64,000 nucleotides of DNA from Dactylonectria macrodidyma (lineage: Eukaryota > Ascomycota > Sordariomycetes > Hypocreales > Nectriaceae): NCBI GenBank assembly GCA_020744425.1, contig JAGMUV010000002.1, positions 1,346,501 to 1,410,500 on the forward strand, read 5' to 3'. Numbering within the stretch: the stretch's first letter is position 1; each line of letters starts with the position of its first letter. The position numbers and the translations under genes are program-made. Below, piece after piece: positions 19,835-31,280 of the stretch. The notes beneath the pieces were generated by a model. It did no database searches, had not been told where the DNA came from, and saw only the letters and a program-made list of their open reading frames with translations.

Positions 19835-22800
19835 TTACGCTTTCTTAGTATCCTGTCTTCTTTCCTTAATCCCTCGCCTCTTTTCCCGTCTCTTCTCTAG
19901 AAACTCATCCAAATCCACATGGACCCTTAGGCCCTTGGACGTCATGGTATCAAACACACCCCTGAGCTCGGTAGACTCCATGTCCTGGCTCACTGTATAG
20001 AATGCTTCCATCATAACATCCTTAGACCACGGACAGTGTCTGAGTGCTCGAAACAAGACATCCTTGGCCTTGGCTCGAAGCTCCCTCTGTGAGGCACAAA
20101 ACTGGATGAACATAACCCACACCGGCACGCTGAATTTGCACACATCGCTGGTAACGGCGTGCTCAAACGCTGCCTTGGTCGTGTTCACATTTCCTCGACG
20201 TATCTCATGCTGAATAGCGAAGAGCCGGCTGCTCATACAATCTTGCCCTGCAACAAGGACTTTTTCATGAAGTAGTGTCCGTACTTCATCAACAACGCGA
20301 AGACTAGAATCGGACCACTCAAGCAGAGATAGGAAGATGGTATTCTGGGGGAAGAACGCTATAAACATGCTTAGCTGCTCAAGCATGTATGCTCTTCGGA
20401 ATGGCCTTTTGTCTGTTAGCTCATCGCCCACCACTTAGCGTCCTTGTTTGAAGACTCACCCCCGGGTTGCGTTTAGGTACAAGATCCTCGCCGCAAATTG
20501 CAGGGCTCGCTCATGGGCCTTCGACGACTCATATCCTTGCGACTTGAATTCCGCTGATTTTGAATGAATGACCTCCATTGCGGCTGAAATGTTGCCTTGC
20601 GCGGCGGATGTCGGTTCCTTACACCCTTCAGATGTCAAATACGCAAATAAAGCGAGGCATCCGACATAAATTGCGGCGTCATCGAGGTTTCCGACGAAAA
20701 GCGAATGACCCAAGTTGGACGAGAAGGTTTGATGCACCCTGAGCAGGACTGTTTGTGAGACTCCACCATCCTCCGCCTGGGACCTCATTGTTTCGTCCAC
20801 CGACGAGCATAGTCTCCTGATTGCCAGGTTCTTCTGCCCAACCTCAAGTTCCATCCACGACCATATTCGCCAAAGCAAGAATGTTTCCGAGCTCGGTGGC
20901 TTCTGCTACCGAATTTAGCACACTCGGCTCCGGCCGGCGGAGAGTTTTGACCTACCGATGCAAGCTCTGTGGCAGAGGTAAGAACTTTGGTAGCAACCAC
21001 AGGGTTGTTATTCGCAAATTCGGCAAGGGCGTAAGCACCATACAGCTTAAGGTTAGTAGGATACCGTTTGAGGAGGGCTTTAGCTTGTTTCTTAACCCCA
21101 GTGCCGTACTTCATCGAGCACAGCCCCAGATAGTACTCGCCTAGACCCTCGATCCCAGCCGCATGAACAAGTTGCCTCGTGACATTGACCACAAGTCCTA
21201 GCTCAGCCCTGTTATATTGTGTCCTCTGAGGCACATAGGAGAACCATGCAGTTTCGGTATATAAAATGTCCAGCGAAGACGCAACACGGAGTCCCCCTTG
21301 GTCGAATGGAGGTGGTTTTCTTTGGATGTCCTCAGAAATATCGTCAACGTTTGCAGCTTTGTCAATGACTGGCAACTTCATCCCAGGGGCCGGCCCTGCT
21401 AAGAACTGATCTCGGATCACGCCCTCCGTCCACTCACTAGACGTAAAGGCTGGTGGCAACCGTGCGAACACCAAGAATGCATCCGTTAGTTGCGGCACTA
21501 AGTCTGGTAGGACACTGCGCGGAATAACGAAGAGAAGTTGCTCAATGTCGGAGAACATAATTACCCTGAAAGGGTCATCTTCAGTACCCTGGTCCATGGT
21601 TCTGGCTGGTATCCTAGCTTTCTCAGCTCGACCGCGCTCGATGCTTGCCCAGACCTTGTAGTCGTCTCTAGATTCGGCGCTGTGACCTGGTTCATCCTCA
21701 AGCGGCTCTGGTGGATCTACCATGCCATCGGCTTCCACAAATTTAGCCCAGCCCTGGGCATCAGGATCTCCGATCCTAGGGACTTCGCTCTCCCAGAAGT
21801 CACGAAACTCTGACAGTGCCTGGTCATAGCCCTCTATTTCAGTGGGTCGAAAGAGGTTGAGTTCCAAGACGGCTTGCCATGCAGCCACAGCGAGTTCCTT
21901 GTATCCCGAATCATGAATGAACCTCGTGGCTCTCAGAAAAATGTATATGAGCTCACCGAACTTCTCCTTTGAGGCGTCCGATTCGGGACGCCGAATGGTT
22001 TGATGAAGTCGATCGAGATGCATCTTCTTAATGCCATCATAATAAAATGTTGAGATGTTGGACATGGCGAAGTCCAGGTGTGTCTTCCAGAGCGCAAAAC
22101 TCTTGTCCTCCTCTTTGAGCAGCTCTGCCCACTTCTTCGCGGCCGCCTTGCTAGTCCATACCTTGTTGCCTTCACGCATCAGAGGAATGAGCACGCGCAG
22201 TCGGTCTTGAGGATCCGATGCGTTGGTTAGAGCCGACTCGAGCATGGAAAGCTTGATCTCGGCGTAGCTGTGCACCTCGCCCTCTAAAGCCTTGTGGTCG
22301 ATGTCCTCACCCGCTCTCAGGAGCGCATCTTGGTGGTTGGCTAGCTCCAACCAGGAATCGATATCATCTGGGTGGTCCTTGACCTGACGCGAAAGTTGGA
22401 TTGACTTCCACTTAAGCGGGTTGTTCTTGTCGGTATCAAATGGCTCGGCCGTTGATTCGGAGTCTGACTCCAAGTCGCTGTCCAAGAACTGACGTGCCTT
22501 CGCCTTACCTTCAATGGACCGGTAGGATGGTTGCTGGTCATTTCCTGAAGACTCCGGGTCGTCCTGACTATGCTTGTGCTTCTTTGACGTCCTTAGTGGC
22601 AGAAAGTGTTGGTCTTCGTCGGATTTCGCATCAGCCTCTTGCACCCGTATCCTTCTGGGGTTCGGCGTTACTCTCCAAGTCTTGGACCGTAGGCCCTCCT
22701 CGTCGTTATAATTGAATGTCCCCTCACCAGGCATACGTAGGCTAAATTCGTCTCTAGCCCCCTCACGGTGAATGACAAGGCGACCCGCGGTTCCAAGTAC

Positions 22801-23265
22801 CCTGCCGTAGCCATAACGATAATAGGAGGGGATCTGAGACTTATCGACACCACCGTACTTCAGGATCAAAGGATCACCCTTAGTGTCAATGACATACAGA
22901 CTAGAAGGGGCGTCTTCTTTGCGTGGAAGTACGACCTTCGGTGCCTGTTGAGCTGGCGTTTCTGGTCGACTGGGGGGGTTGGAATGTTCCTTGTGTCGCC
23001 GATCAGAACCATGGCGATGGCTCTTGGAGTGATGGCGGCGTTGTTTACCATCAGAATCGTGGCTCTCAGATAGTCGAATGCGCTTTCTCCTTGAGTCCCG
23101 ATCATGGTCATCATCCCCAGTACCGACGCTTCTAGTCGGCTTTTCGGGCTCTTTTGGCTTAAAAGATGAGAAATTTGGCGCCTTGATCTCCCTAGGAGTC
23201 TCCTTGGCCTTGAATGACGCGAATTTCGGTACCGTCAAACGGCTGCCCTCATCTTTTGAGGACAT
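19835..23265 (-). CDS. NRDE2: NRDE2 family nuclear RNA surveillance protein
   Basis: Three exons: 23265-20956, 20902-20460 and 20405-19835, giving 1107 aa. Junctions: ELAS|KPPSSETFLLW and NATRG|PFRRAYML. The N-terminus has two similar FxxFK-type motifs (FASFKAKE, FSSFKPKE) and a charged R/S/H-rich segment (about 45-90). The NRDE2 region starts near 278 (NPLKWKSIQLSRQVKDHPDDIDSWLELANHQ) and continues as HAT/TPR-like helical repeats to the C-terminus. In animals NRDE2 binds the exosome-linked helicase MTR4; in fission yeast the homologue Nrl1 works with splicing and Mtl1 complexes. The second exon has two possible acceptors three bases apart (TAG and CAG), which changes one Gln. Confidence 0.88.
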
Positions 23266-24224
23266 GATGACAGTTATATGATGGTTGATGAAGAAGCAAG
23301 GATTTCTTCATGGTAGCTTCACGCGATTCGATGATGACACATGCCTCGCCTCGCCATCCGATTCAGTTATGTGACATGGCGGCGCTCTTCCGAGCAAGCG
23401 GAGAGTTGAGTTTTTGTCTTTGAGATGAAGGCGGTGTGGTTGAGAGGGAGTCGTCGCGAGTTTGATTTGTTGTAGTAGCTCAGATGGTCGCCTTCCGTTT
23501 AAGGCGTGTCGACGAACCCGGCAAGCGTAGGACAGTGCGCTTCCTCCCCAGGACCGTGTTTCGCACTGACTTAGAATCACGACTTGAGTGTTGCAGCATC
23601 GCAATTTCCCTATTTGGAATTGTGGTAGCCGAACGCGTGAAAAATCGGGACTTATGCTGACTATGCCATGGTCTTCTTGTAGTCATTCACATTGGTACGT
23701 CTCATTGAGCCTACCTAGTTAGAATAGGTAGTGAGACTGATAAGGCGGTTTGGTGAGGTTGTTGGCAGACCAGTCAGAATCATCCACTATCTTTCAGTGA
23801 CCATGGTCCGTCAACAGTCGAGCTGACGGTGCGCTGACTGCAGGGCACCCATCAACACAGCACCACCCAATTGAGAGGCACCACATTGGATCTGGTACCT
23901 GAATTCCTTACACACCGCCTATATTCTTTGAGCTAAGGCCAATTCAACCTCATGAATATTTTGGAACGCCTAACGGAAAATGAAATAGAAGGTAAAGGCC
24001 AGATTTTTATGCTCATTGCCGTAGTGCATCATCTCTTGAATAAGACCTGCATGTCAGCCCTACGTAGTAGTGCAGCATGCTACCTTAGTAAAGGCTTCCA
24101 GGTGGCCGCGCCATCACTAAGGTAGGTGCGGGTGCCGTGTCTTCCGACGGCCAGCGCAGTCGAATTAACCTAACCTGGACAATCTTCCCCTCGGCCAATC
24201 TGTGGTCAGACTCTCGCTCTCAAC
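23266..24224. other. Divergent promoter region NRDE2/TSC10
   Basis: 959 bp between two divergent start codons. No domain-bearing open frame and no RNA gene seen. Includes a short direct pattern cctacctagttagaataggtag near 23710. Confidence 0.5.
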
Positions 24225-25432
24225 ATGGAATTGACCTGGCAGACCGTCGTGTCTTCTCTAGCTCTTGCTCTTGCGACTCTCCTCATCGGTTCTATAATCA
24301 TGGGTTTCTTCGGGGGCAACCAAATGCCCGTTGACGGCAAAGTATGTTGGCTCTTTGTCCTCGTCGATACCCTCCGCACGATAGAACACCCATCCACTCC
24401 GCCAACCCGTCCCTGAGAGCAGTGTCATTAACGTTAAGTCATAGACCGTCCTGATCACCGGTGCCTCGGAGGGCATGGGCCTCGGTGTCGCAACGCAGCT
24501 CGCCGCCAAAGGCGCCAACATCATCCTCGTCTCTCGCAACGTTGGCAAGCTCGAGAGCGCCATCACGGTCGTCAAGGTACGCCCTCGCCTTGCACCACGT
24601 CTTTCAATGCCGGTTCCTCGCTGATCAGATCAATTCCCAGGCCGCAGCCAAGAACCCAAGCACCCAACGCTTCCACTACATCTCTGCCGACATCTCCACC
24701 CCGGACTATGCTGGCCCTCTCATCGCCGACGCCATTGCCTGGAACCAGGGTCGATCCCCCGATATCGTGTGGTGCGTTGCCGGTGTCTCGTACCCAGAGC
24801 TGTTTATCGACATGGAAATGTCGTCAATGCGCCGACAGATGGATGTGAACTTCTATGGAACTGCCGAAATGTCCCATGCCATCCTCCGCGAGTGGCTCGC
24901 CCCTAATGCCCCCATCGAGAAGCAACCGAAACATCTGATCATGACTTCGAGCGCCGTCGCCTTGTACACTATCCCCGGGTACGGTCCCTATGCTCCCGCC
25001 AAGTGGGCCATGCGTGGTCTCGCCGATACCATTTCCCAGGAAGTCATGATGTACCCGCAGAATGTCAAAGTTCACATCGTTTACCCTGGCACCATCCTCT
25101 CTCCCGGCCATGTAAATGAGACTCTCACCAAGCCGGAAATCACTAAGATCCTCGAAGCCAGCGACCCCGAGCAGCAGCCTGATCAGGTGGCCAGGGCCGC
25201 CATCAAGGGCCTCGAGAATGGAAACTACATGGTGACGGTAAACTACCTCGGAACCCTGATGATGTGGAGTTCCATGAGCGGCTCGTTCCGGAACAACTGG
25301 GTGGCAGACATCTTCGGTGCATTCCTTGCCTCGATAATCTGGATCTTCGTCCAGCCTGATCTTCACGGCAAGATTAGGAGTTATGGCAAAAAGCACGGTC
25401 ATCCGAGCAACTACAAAAGCCGATCCGTATGA
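24225..25432 (+). CDS. TSC10: 3-ketodihydrosphingosine reductase
   Basis: Three exons: 24225-24341, 24445-24576 and 24641-25432, giving 346 aa. It reduces 3-ketodihydrosphingosine to dihydrosphingosine with NADPH, the second step of sphingolipid synthesis, at the ER. An N-terminal membrane segment (about 9-30) precedes the Rossmann motif TGASEGMG (44-51). Catalytic residues are S186/S187 (MTSSAVA), Y200 and K204 (YAPAK), followed by the PGTILSPG loop. A second hydrophobic segment ([18 protein letters not shown]) near the C-terminus precedes a basic tail. The SEGMG variant and both membrane regions fit KDSR/Tsc10 rather than other short-chain dehydrogenases. It converges on URB2 with 147 bp between the stops. 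Confidence 0.92.
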
Positions 25433-25579
25433 CGCGTTGGTTTGTCTCGTTCTAAAAGCCATAGTTGCTCTATTCCTAGATACCCTGAATAATAATTGTT
25501 TTTGTGCAATTCCAGTCTATTTTCCGTCATTCTCCGTAATTGGGTATTTCTATTCCATCTCCATTTACATCGTGGAGGC

Positions 25580-28500
25580 TTACACGCCACTCCACTTCCC
25601 AAACTTGGTGTACCTCGTATACATCTCGCGCAGAATCGCGCGTCCACTCCCATCCATGCTATCGTTCAAGATCTTCCTCACCTCAGGCGGCGTGATATCA
25701 AACACAGAGTTCATAGCCGGCTCTAGTGCCTCCCTCACCAGCCGCGGCACATCCGCTTCTAGCTGCAGCTTGACATATTGCATTAGCACCAGGTACATGT
25801 CTCGTCCAGCCGAGCGCTTGGCCGCATCTGTCGCCGAGTCTAGGGCGCTCTGGTGTTGGGAGCGTGAGACGGCACCGGCCGTCGGCTCACAAATAAGCGT
25901 GACAAGCCGCGCGTAGAGGTGTGCCTTTGATTCCTGGATTGACTGGTCCTTTACGTCAGATCCACTTTGACTGACGACAAGATTGCAGAGGAGCGTCTGC
26001 ATTGTTGTCAGGAGGAGGTGGTGGTGGCCCTCGAGCCGAAGTCTGTGCTTCTTTATGATAGCCTCGACGAGCTTGCAAAGCCATACGTAGGGTACCGAGA
26101 TCTGTTTGGCCTTTTCGGACGAGCTCAGATCGCAGACGGTACCCAGAGTGGATTCGACGTTCCACTGCGTCATAAACTGTGGCTTCTTTTCCAGGATCGT
26201 ATAGAGAATTCGACAGATGCGAGTAGAGACGGATGGTGTCTTCACCGATAAGAGCGCTGCTGTGAGTTCGCCATGTACATTGGCCAGCCCGAAAGTGTCG
26301 CCTTTGCCTTCCAAGTCGGAAGATTCTATTTTTTGTAAGCTAGAAACCTCGGCAGTAATGGGAAGTCTCCTCTTACCTAGTAACTGATTTACAACCGTCT
26401 GGATGGCCGATGCCTGACCGTTTGTATCAGAACCTTCGACGAATGCTGCGACCAGATCCTTGAGATATAGAGCCTTAGCAGTTGTCTCCATATTTCGAGT
26501 GACTGAAGCAACGTTGCTTGTCAAGAGTGACTCTCGAAACTTCGAAGGTAGATCATCGAGGTTGTGGAACGTCGTTGGACGAGCCTCTTCCATCAATGAG
26601 GAGAAGTACGTCCTGAGAAAGGTCTGCATTTTCCATCCTCTGATATCACCAGCTACCATAGCCAAGTGACTTCGCTTCTCGGCCTTCCGCGCATCGGATT
26701 GTTTCACTGTAGACACTTCAGCCAGTGAACTGAGTGCTTCCGCTGCGTTCACAGCGGCCAAAAATCGTAGGTCTGCGATGACATTGTGGCCGTCGTACGC
26801 TTTCTTCTCTGTCATGAAATACCCAGTGGCAGTCATGACACACCTGCCCAGCATCTCCTTTGCGCTCTCGGGGAGCGAAGTCAAGGCAGAATGGCTTCGG
26901 AAATTCGGCGACTTCGTTGTCTCAACCACCAGCGCCTTGAGTAGTATCAGGCGGAAGGGAGACAGATCCCCGGCGTTGTCGCAGTCAGATATGAATTCCC
27001 GGCTCTCTTCAAAGTACTTGAGACTTCGATCCTCGATGTGTTCCGCCATTTGCCGTATTGTGGCTGATGCCATGACGAAAAAGGCCTCGATCAGATCGCT
27101 CAACGTCCCGTCATTCGTCGAGGTTGAAGAAGATAGATCTGACATCGCATCGGCAACCTCCACGTTGTCAGAGAACCGCATTTCCTCGTAGAAGGTTGGC
27201 CGGCCCATTAGTTTTGTCGATAAACCGAGAATCATTTTCCAGCTCTCCACAGTCACTCTCTTCTTGGTATTTGCTCGGTGCTTGTTGAGGAGCGACATGA
27301 TGGCTTCCCGCTGCGGGCGGGTAAAGGCATCTGTCGGGATGCCACTCAAGCCCCGAATCCACGCCTGGCTACCTTCCGCTGGCCAGCGCTTCTCCTTCCC
27401 GTCTGCCTCTAGTGACTTCGTCAACCGGTCAATAAGATCCCCGATGACTTTGGAATCATTCAGATTGTTCTCATTGCAGAGCAAACTGCCCCATATCTCC
27501 TTGAGCTGTCCAATGTCACCATTAGGGACGTCTAGAACATTTCCCAAAGCCTTTGGAACCGCACTCTTGCTACTGTACAGTAGTCGATTAAGGCGGTTTG
27601 AACCGCGCAAAAACCAAGCCACGTAGTGCTCAAGAGCGGCTTCTTCCAAATACCCAGGTTCTGCATCCGGCCCTAAATGTGACAAAATATCCCTGCCTTC
27701 TACAGCTTTTGAGGTGATCAATTCCAGAGCCAGTCGGTTTGCGAAGGCGTCGACCAGCTTGGTAGGTTCGTCGATATGCTGATCATCGGGACTCATGGAA
27801 ATCCAGGCTTGGCAACAACACTTGAATGCCTCGAAGGTCTCCCGGGAATCGATAGGTGCGTCAGTCAGGATCTTGGCCAACTGCTTCTTGACAGTCTTCC
27901 ATATTTCAATCCTATGATTGGGACCAACCCAGGACAGCGTTTTTGACACGACACCCCACTTCAGAGCCGTCAAATTGGAGGAGGATTTCGAAACTTGATT
28001 GACCAGGTCAAAAAGTCTCTTGCCGACTGCATCGCTATATGTCTCAGTCCGAATTGCTTGAGCAATGGAATTCAAGAATAGACACAGAGCCCGAGAATGG
28101 GATGTCTCGTGTTGAGTCCACGTTAGAACCTCGATGAGTTGATGAGGAGACATTTCCTTTTCAATCAAATCATTAAAGGTGGCATTACCGTAATGGTTAG
28201 CCCCAACAAGAAGCCATGGTGACGTGGGTTTGGACTTTCGCTTCTCAACCTTGCAGAGCTGCTGGAACCACAACTTCAAGAAATTGGGAAAATCGCGTCC
28301 GGTCCTGAACCCTTGGATAATGGCACCAATCACCCTTGACACTGCATCAGTCTCGCCCTCGGAAATGTTTGCTGCAGTGCTACGCTTGCACACTTCTTCG
28401 AGCAGACTTGCACCGTCTTCTGAAAGTTGAAAAACATCAGGGTCGCAGGTCGAAATATCCGCCAAGAGGCGCCAATTCGTGGTTTGTTGGTGCAGCGCGT

Positions 28501-29656
28501 ATTCACGGCAAACTGTTCGAAGGTCGTCGTTATCGATAGGCATAGTCTGTTGAGCTGCCCGCTCCAAGATAGCCTGCATGAGGCTGTCGCGGTCGTCTCG
28601 CTCCCTAATCGAGGCTTCAACGGCTTTGAACACTCGCTTCATCCAATCTCCGTTGCCTTTCCGCAGTCTCCCTTCACCCAGGTAGTCTGTAACGCCAGAG
28701 GCAAGAAAGTACAGCGCAGGCGCGCTAACATCAATATTTGTCTCCGTGACTTCAAGTACTCTGGTTACCGCCTCGAAATCTTGCCGGGTGATGAAAGACG
28801 CGCGAGCAGGATGTATCAAGTTGCGGTACATGAGGTTCTGGATGTCCGCCGACCACTTTGTCCGAAGCGTCTCGCAAGTCGCAAAGTCCTCGGGCGTAGA
28901 AATCCGTTCGAGTTTGCTGATAATTGCCGCTGAGGGGCCATACAGATGTGTGGCGACTTCCAGAGTGTCGTTTACGCCCTGAAGATGCAGGTCCCAAATG
29001 GATGAAATAGTATCGACCCAAGTCTCTCTTCCGTCAGTATAATCAGAGCTGTCGCCAGTCAAGGCTACATCGCATAGTGAGAGCGCCAGTGAAACCAACG
29101 CTGCAGCGTCAGCCGCCGTGGTACAAAACAGAGACCGAATGTGTTCGGCGCCGATCTTATCATGAGATGACTGGGCAGCGGTAGAATCTAATCTGCCTAG
29201 CAGGCGCTTGAGGGCATGGAAGACCGCATCGCCAGCAATCAAGCATCCATCGGCGTCCTTGAGTTCTTCGAGAGCATATCTCTTTGTCGCGGACCTCTTC
29301 CTCTTCGCTAACGTTGCTGAAGGCGAATCCACGGACAGTTGGGCAATGTCCTTCAAAGTCTGTTGAAGAACCACAATAAATCGACGGTCGGCTAAAGATT
29401 TCGCGAGCGAAAAGAGCGGGATGCGTTGGAAGACGCATTCCAGAATCGTCCAGGCCAGAGGCCATCTCCTCATCGTCTCAGCATCCTTTGATGAGCCGTT
29501 CATCGACTTGAGCAGCCACCGCAAACTACTCTCCTCTGCCGCATGAAATTGGCCATCTGCTGATGCGGTCAATTGCTTCCATAATTTTTCGAGATTTTCT
29601 CCGTTTACTCCGGGGCCACTTTGGTCGAGGCCTCTCACAGTCTTAATGAGATCCAT
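25580..29656 (-). CDS. URB2: Nucleolar 27S pre-rRNA processing protein URB2/NPA2
   Basis: Single uninterrupted exon of 1358 aa. The C-terminal 200 residues (from CRILYTILEKKPQFMTQW to TRYTKFGKWSGV) match the Urb2/Npa2 C-terminal domain; the rest is alpha-helical and poorly conserved. Urb2 is a component of early 60S pre-ribosomes in the nucleolus, together with Npa1/Urb1, Dbp6, Nop8 and Rsa3. The basic cluster KRKRSATKR near 116 may be a nuclear signal. Its length is close to that usual for the filamentous-fungal family. The start at 29656 is the first ATG and gives a plausible helical N-terminus. It is divergent from MIC10 (467 bp). Confidence 0.85.
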   Translation of the reverse strand: MDLIKTVRGLDQSGPGVNGENLEKLWKQLTASADGQFHAAEESSLRWLLKSMNGSSKDAETMRRWPLAWTILECVFQRIPLFSLAKSLADRRFIVVLQQTLKDIAQLSVDSPSATLAKRKRSATKRYALEELKDADGCLIAGDAVFHALKRLLGRLDSTAAQSSHDKIGAEHIRSLFCTTAADAAALVSLALSLCDVALTGDSSDYTDGRETWVDTISSIWDLHLQGVNDTLEVATHLYGPSAAIISKLERISTPEDFATCETLRTKWSADIQNLMYRNLIHPARASFITRQDFEAVTRVLEVTETNIDVSAPALYFLASGVTDYLGEGRLRKGNGDWMKRVFKAVEASIRERDDRDSLMQAILERAAQQTMPIDNDDLRTVCREYALHQQTTNWRLLADISTCDPDVFQLSEDGASLLEEVCKRSTAANISEGETDAVSRVIGAIIQGFRTGRDFPNFLKLWFQQLCKVEKRKSKPTSPWLLVGANHYGNATFNDLIEKEMSPHQLIEVLTWTQHETSHSRALCLFLNSIAQAIRTETYSDAVGKRLFDLVNQVSKSSSNLTALKWGVVSKTLSWVGPNHRIEIWKTVKKQLAKILTDAPIDSRETFEAFKCCCQAWISMSPDDQHIDEPTKLVDAFANRLALELITSKAVEGRDILSHLGPDAEPGYLEEAALEHYVAWFLRGSNRLNRLLYSSKSAVPKALGNVLDVPNGDIGQLKEIWGSLLCNENNLNDSKVIGDLIDRLTKSLEADGKEKRWPAEGSQAWIRGLSGIPTDAFTRPQREAIMSLLNKHRANTKKRVTVESWKMILGLSTKLMGRPTFYEEMRFSDNVEVADAMSDLSSSTSTNDGTLSDLIEAFFVMASATIRQMAEHIEDRSLKYFEESREFISDCDNAGDLSPFRLILLKALVVETTKSPNFRSHSALTSLPESAKEMLGRCVMTATGYFMTEKKAYDGHNVIADLRFLAAVNAAEALSSLAEVSTVKQSDARKAEKRSHLAMVAGDIRGWKMQTFLRTYFSSLMEEARPTTFHNLDDLPSKFRESLLTSNVASVTRNMETTAKALYLKDLVAAFVEGSDTNGQASAIQTVVNQLLGKRRLPITAEVSSLQKIESSDLEGKGDTFGLANVHGELTAALLSVKTPSVSTRICRILYTILEKKPQFMTQWNVESTLGTVCDLSSSEKAKQISVPYVWLCKLVEAIIKKHRLRLEGHHHLLLTTMQTLLCNLVVSQSGSDVKDQSIQESKAHLYARLVTLICEPTAGAVSRSQHQSALDSATDAAKRSAGRDMYLVLMQYVKLQLEADVPRLVREALEPAMNSVFDITPPEVRKILNDSMDGSGRAILREMYTRYTKFGKWSGV

Positions 29657-30123
29657 CTTGTCCTGTCACGTGTAAGCGTTGCTGCTGTAGGAGACCGCGC
29701 CATCCTTATCTCTCACCTCATGGTTGGAAACTCCCTCAAGAGAGGCATCTGCCATCGTCACATCCATCGCGGCCAAAATCCTCCAAAACAAGGTCGCCCA
29801 AAGAAATAACAAACGAGATGTCTTGTAGTCTTGAGTCTACGATGTGCCCCACGGCTTTTCGCAGCGGTCCGCCAAAATTTCCTAAATTCTGCCCCTGCGC
29901 TATTCCTCTCCCAGACACCCATATTCACCGCCTTCGGACGTCCAACAGTGGCTCTGCCGATTATTCCTCGTGAAGCTTGACATCACCACTAACCGAAGTC
30001 AAGCTCGCCGTAGCTCCATATCTCGCTCTCTCGTCCGATTTCCACCTTCATGTAGGCCAATTCCTTCTGTCATTCTCGGATTGTGCCATTGGAACTAACG
30101 CGCCGATGCCCAGTACACTCACA
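29657..30123. promoter_or_regulatory. Divergent promoter URB2/MIC10
   Basis: 467 bp between divergent ATGs serving both genes. CT-rich leader (ctcgctctctcgtccg near 30023) precedes MIC10. No other feature recognised. Confidence 0.5.
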
Positions 30124-30461
30124 ATGGCTGACGCTCCCGTCTCCCGAACTCCTCCGAGCGCCATTTCCCGGCCCCTAAGCGAGTCGCTACTTAACGAGAA
30201 GGTATTGATTGATCATGGAATACTTAGTGCGCCGCAAAAATGCAGGAGGTGCTAATTGATTACCAGTGGGACCGCTGCCTCTCCAACCTCCTCGTCAAGT
30301 CGACCCTCGGCCTTGGATTCGGTGTTGTCTTCTCAGTCCTTTTGTTCAAGCGAAGAGCGTGGCCCGCGTTTGCCGGCGTCGGATTCGGTGCTGGACGAGC
30401 CTACGAGGAGTGCAACTTCAGCCTCAAGCAGGCTGCGCGAGACCTGAAGAAGCAGGCATAA
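30124..30461 (+). CDS. MIC10: MICOS complex subunit MIC10
   Basis: Two exons, 30124-30201 and 30267-30461, giving 90 aa. The intron has donor gtattg, branch gctaat and acceptor ccag; the junction is LLNEK|WDRCLSN. The small inner-membrane hairpin protein bends cristae junction membranes as the core of the MICOS complex. Both glycine-rich transmembrane helices are visible: STLGLGFGVVFSVLLF and AFAGVGFGAGRAYEECN, joined by the positively charged loop KRR. The C-terminal NFSLKQAARDLKKQA is typical for fungi. Length matches the family (about 90-100 aa). Confidence 0.93.
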
Positions 30462-30782
30462 ATTGGATGGTCGAAGGGATCCGGTGCCATGTATACGAGG
30501 CGACTTTTGCTGTAACAACAACGGCATACAGAATGATGAAGAGCTAGAAGGCGAAACAACGAGGCTGCGTCGCGGGCTTCCAGAGGAGCCAGTGTCAAAG
30601 TACGACAATTCTCAGATTAATAGAGGCGTCATGTACAACATCCAGCGAATCTCCGCCGAGATGTCCATCTTTTGTACTTGCAGGTTTTTGTGTGCCGGCT
30701 TCAGCACATAACGGTTTCAGTGCTGAGCTTCCAGGTCGCTGCTCGTTTCGTTCTCCACCGTCCGACTGATCCTCATTCGGGG
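30462..30782. other. Convergent intergenic region after MIC10
   Basis: 321 bp between the MIC10 stop and the end of the minus-strand membrane protein frame. Expected to hold both 3' ends. Nothing else seen. Confidence 0.5.
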
Positions 30783-31280
30783 CTAGCATATCCCATCATC
30801 TCGTCCAGTTGCCGAGAGAGGAGAGTCAATCAACTCACTGCAGCTGCCACACGCAGTGCCTTGATCAGAGCAATCGTTCGACGAAATGATCATGTTGTCG
30901 ATGCTGAACCCTTGAAGCCCGTCTAAGAAATTTCTGTCTTCTTGCTGCTTTCCAGAATTGACGAAACTGAATTGGAGGTTGCTGAGCTCTTGCCTAAATT
31001 CTTCCGCCAGAGACTGGCTCCGACGTCGAACGGTGCCGATGAAGCTCTCGTCGCGGTCACGATATGCCTCGGTCGTCCGGCGATCACTCATTTCGTTACA
31101 TCTGCCACCCCAGGCCGTCCAACGTTGTCCATTCTCGGAATCTTGAGTTGTCGCGGGTGGTCTGAGACCGACACCCAGCAGAATCAAGATACCCATCACC
31201 GAGACCAGGATCAAGATTCCGGCTGCAATAAGGATGATCTCCAATCTGTTCGCTTCGAGGGATTGTTGGCCGTCGGGCAT
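30783..31280 (-). CDS. Putative single-pass membrane protein, unassigned
   Basis: Open frame of 165 aa with ATG at 31280. I do not recognise a family. A short polar N-terminus is followed by one strong membrane segment (about 14-40, EIILIAAGILILVSVMGILILLGVG). A long hydrophilic tail contains an Arg/Glu-rich stretch (RTTEAYRDRDESF, then RRRSQSLAEEFRQELS) that could form a coiled coil, and a Cys-containing end (CGSCSELID). The composition is protein-like, in contrast to chance frames nearby. The topology would be N-out/C-in or a signal anchor. It faces the 3' end of MIC10. Without homology evidence it could still be a chance frame. Confidence 0.45.
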   Translation of the reverse strand: MPDGQQSLEANRLEIILIAAGILILVSVMGILILLGVGLRPPATTQDSENGQRWTAWGGRCNEMSDRRTTEAYRDRDESFIGTVRRRSQSLAEEFRQELSNLQFSFVNSGKQQEDRNFLDGLQGFSIDNMIISSNDCSDQGTACGSCSELIDSPLSATGRDDGIC

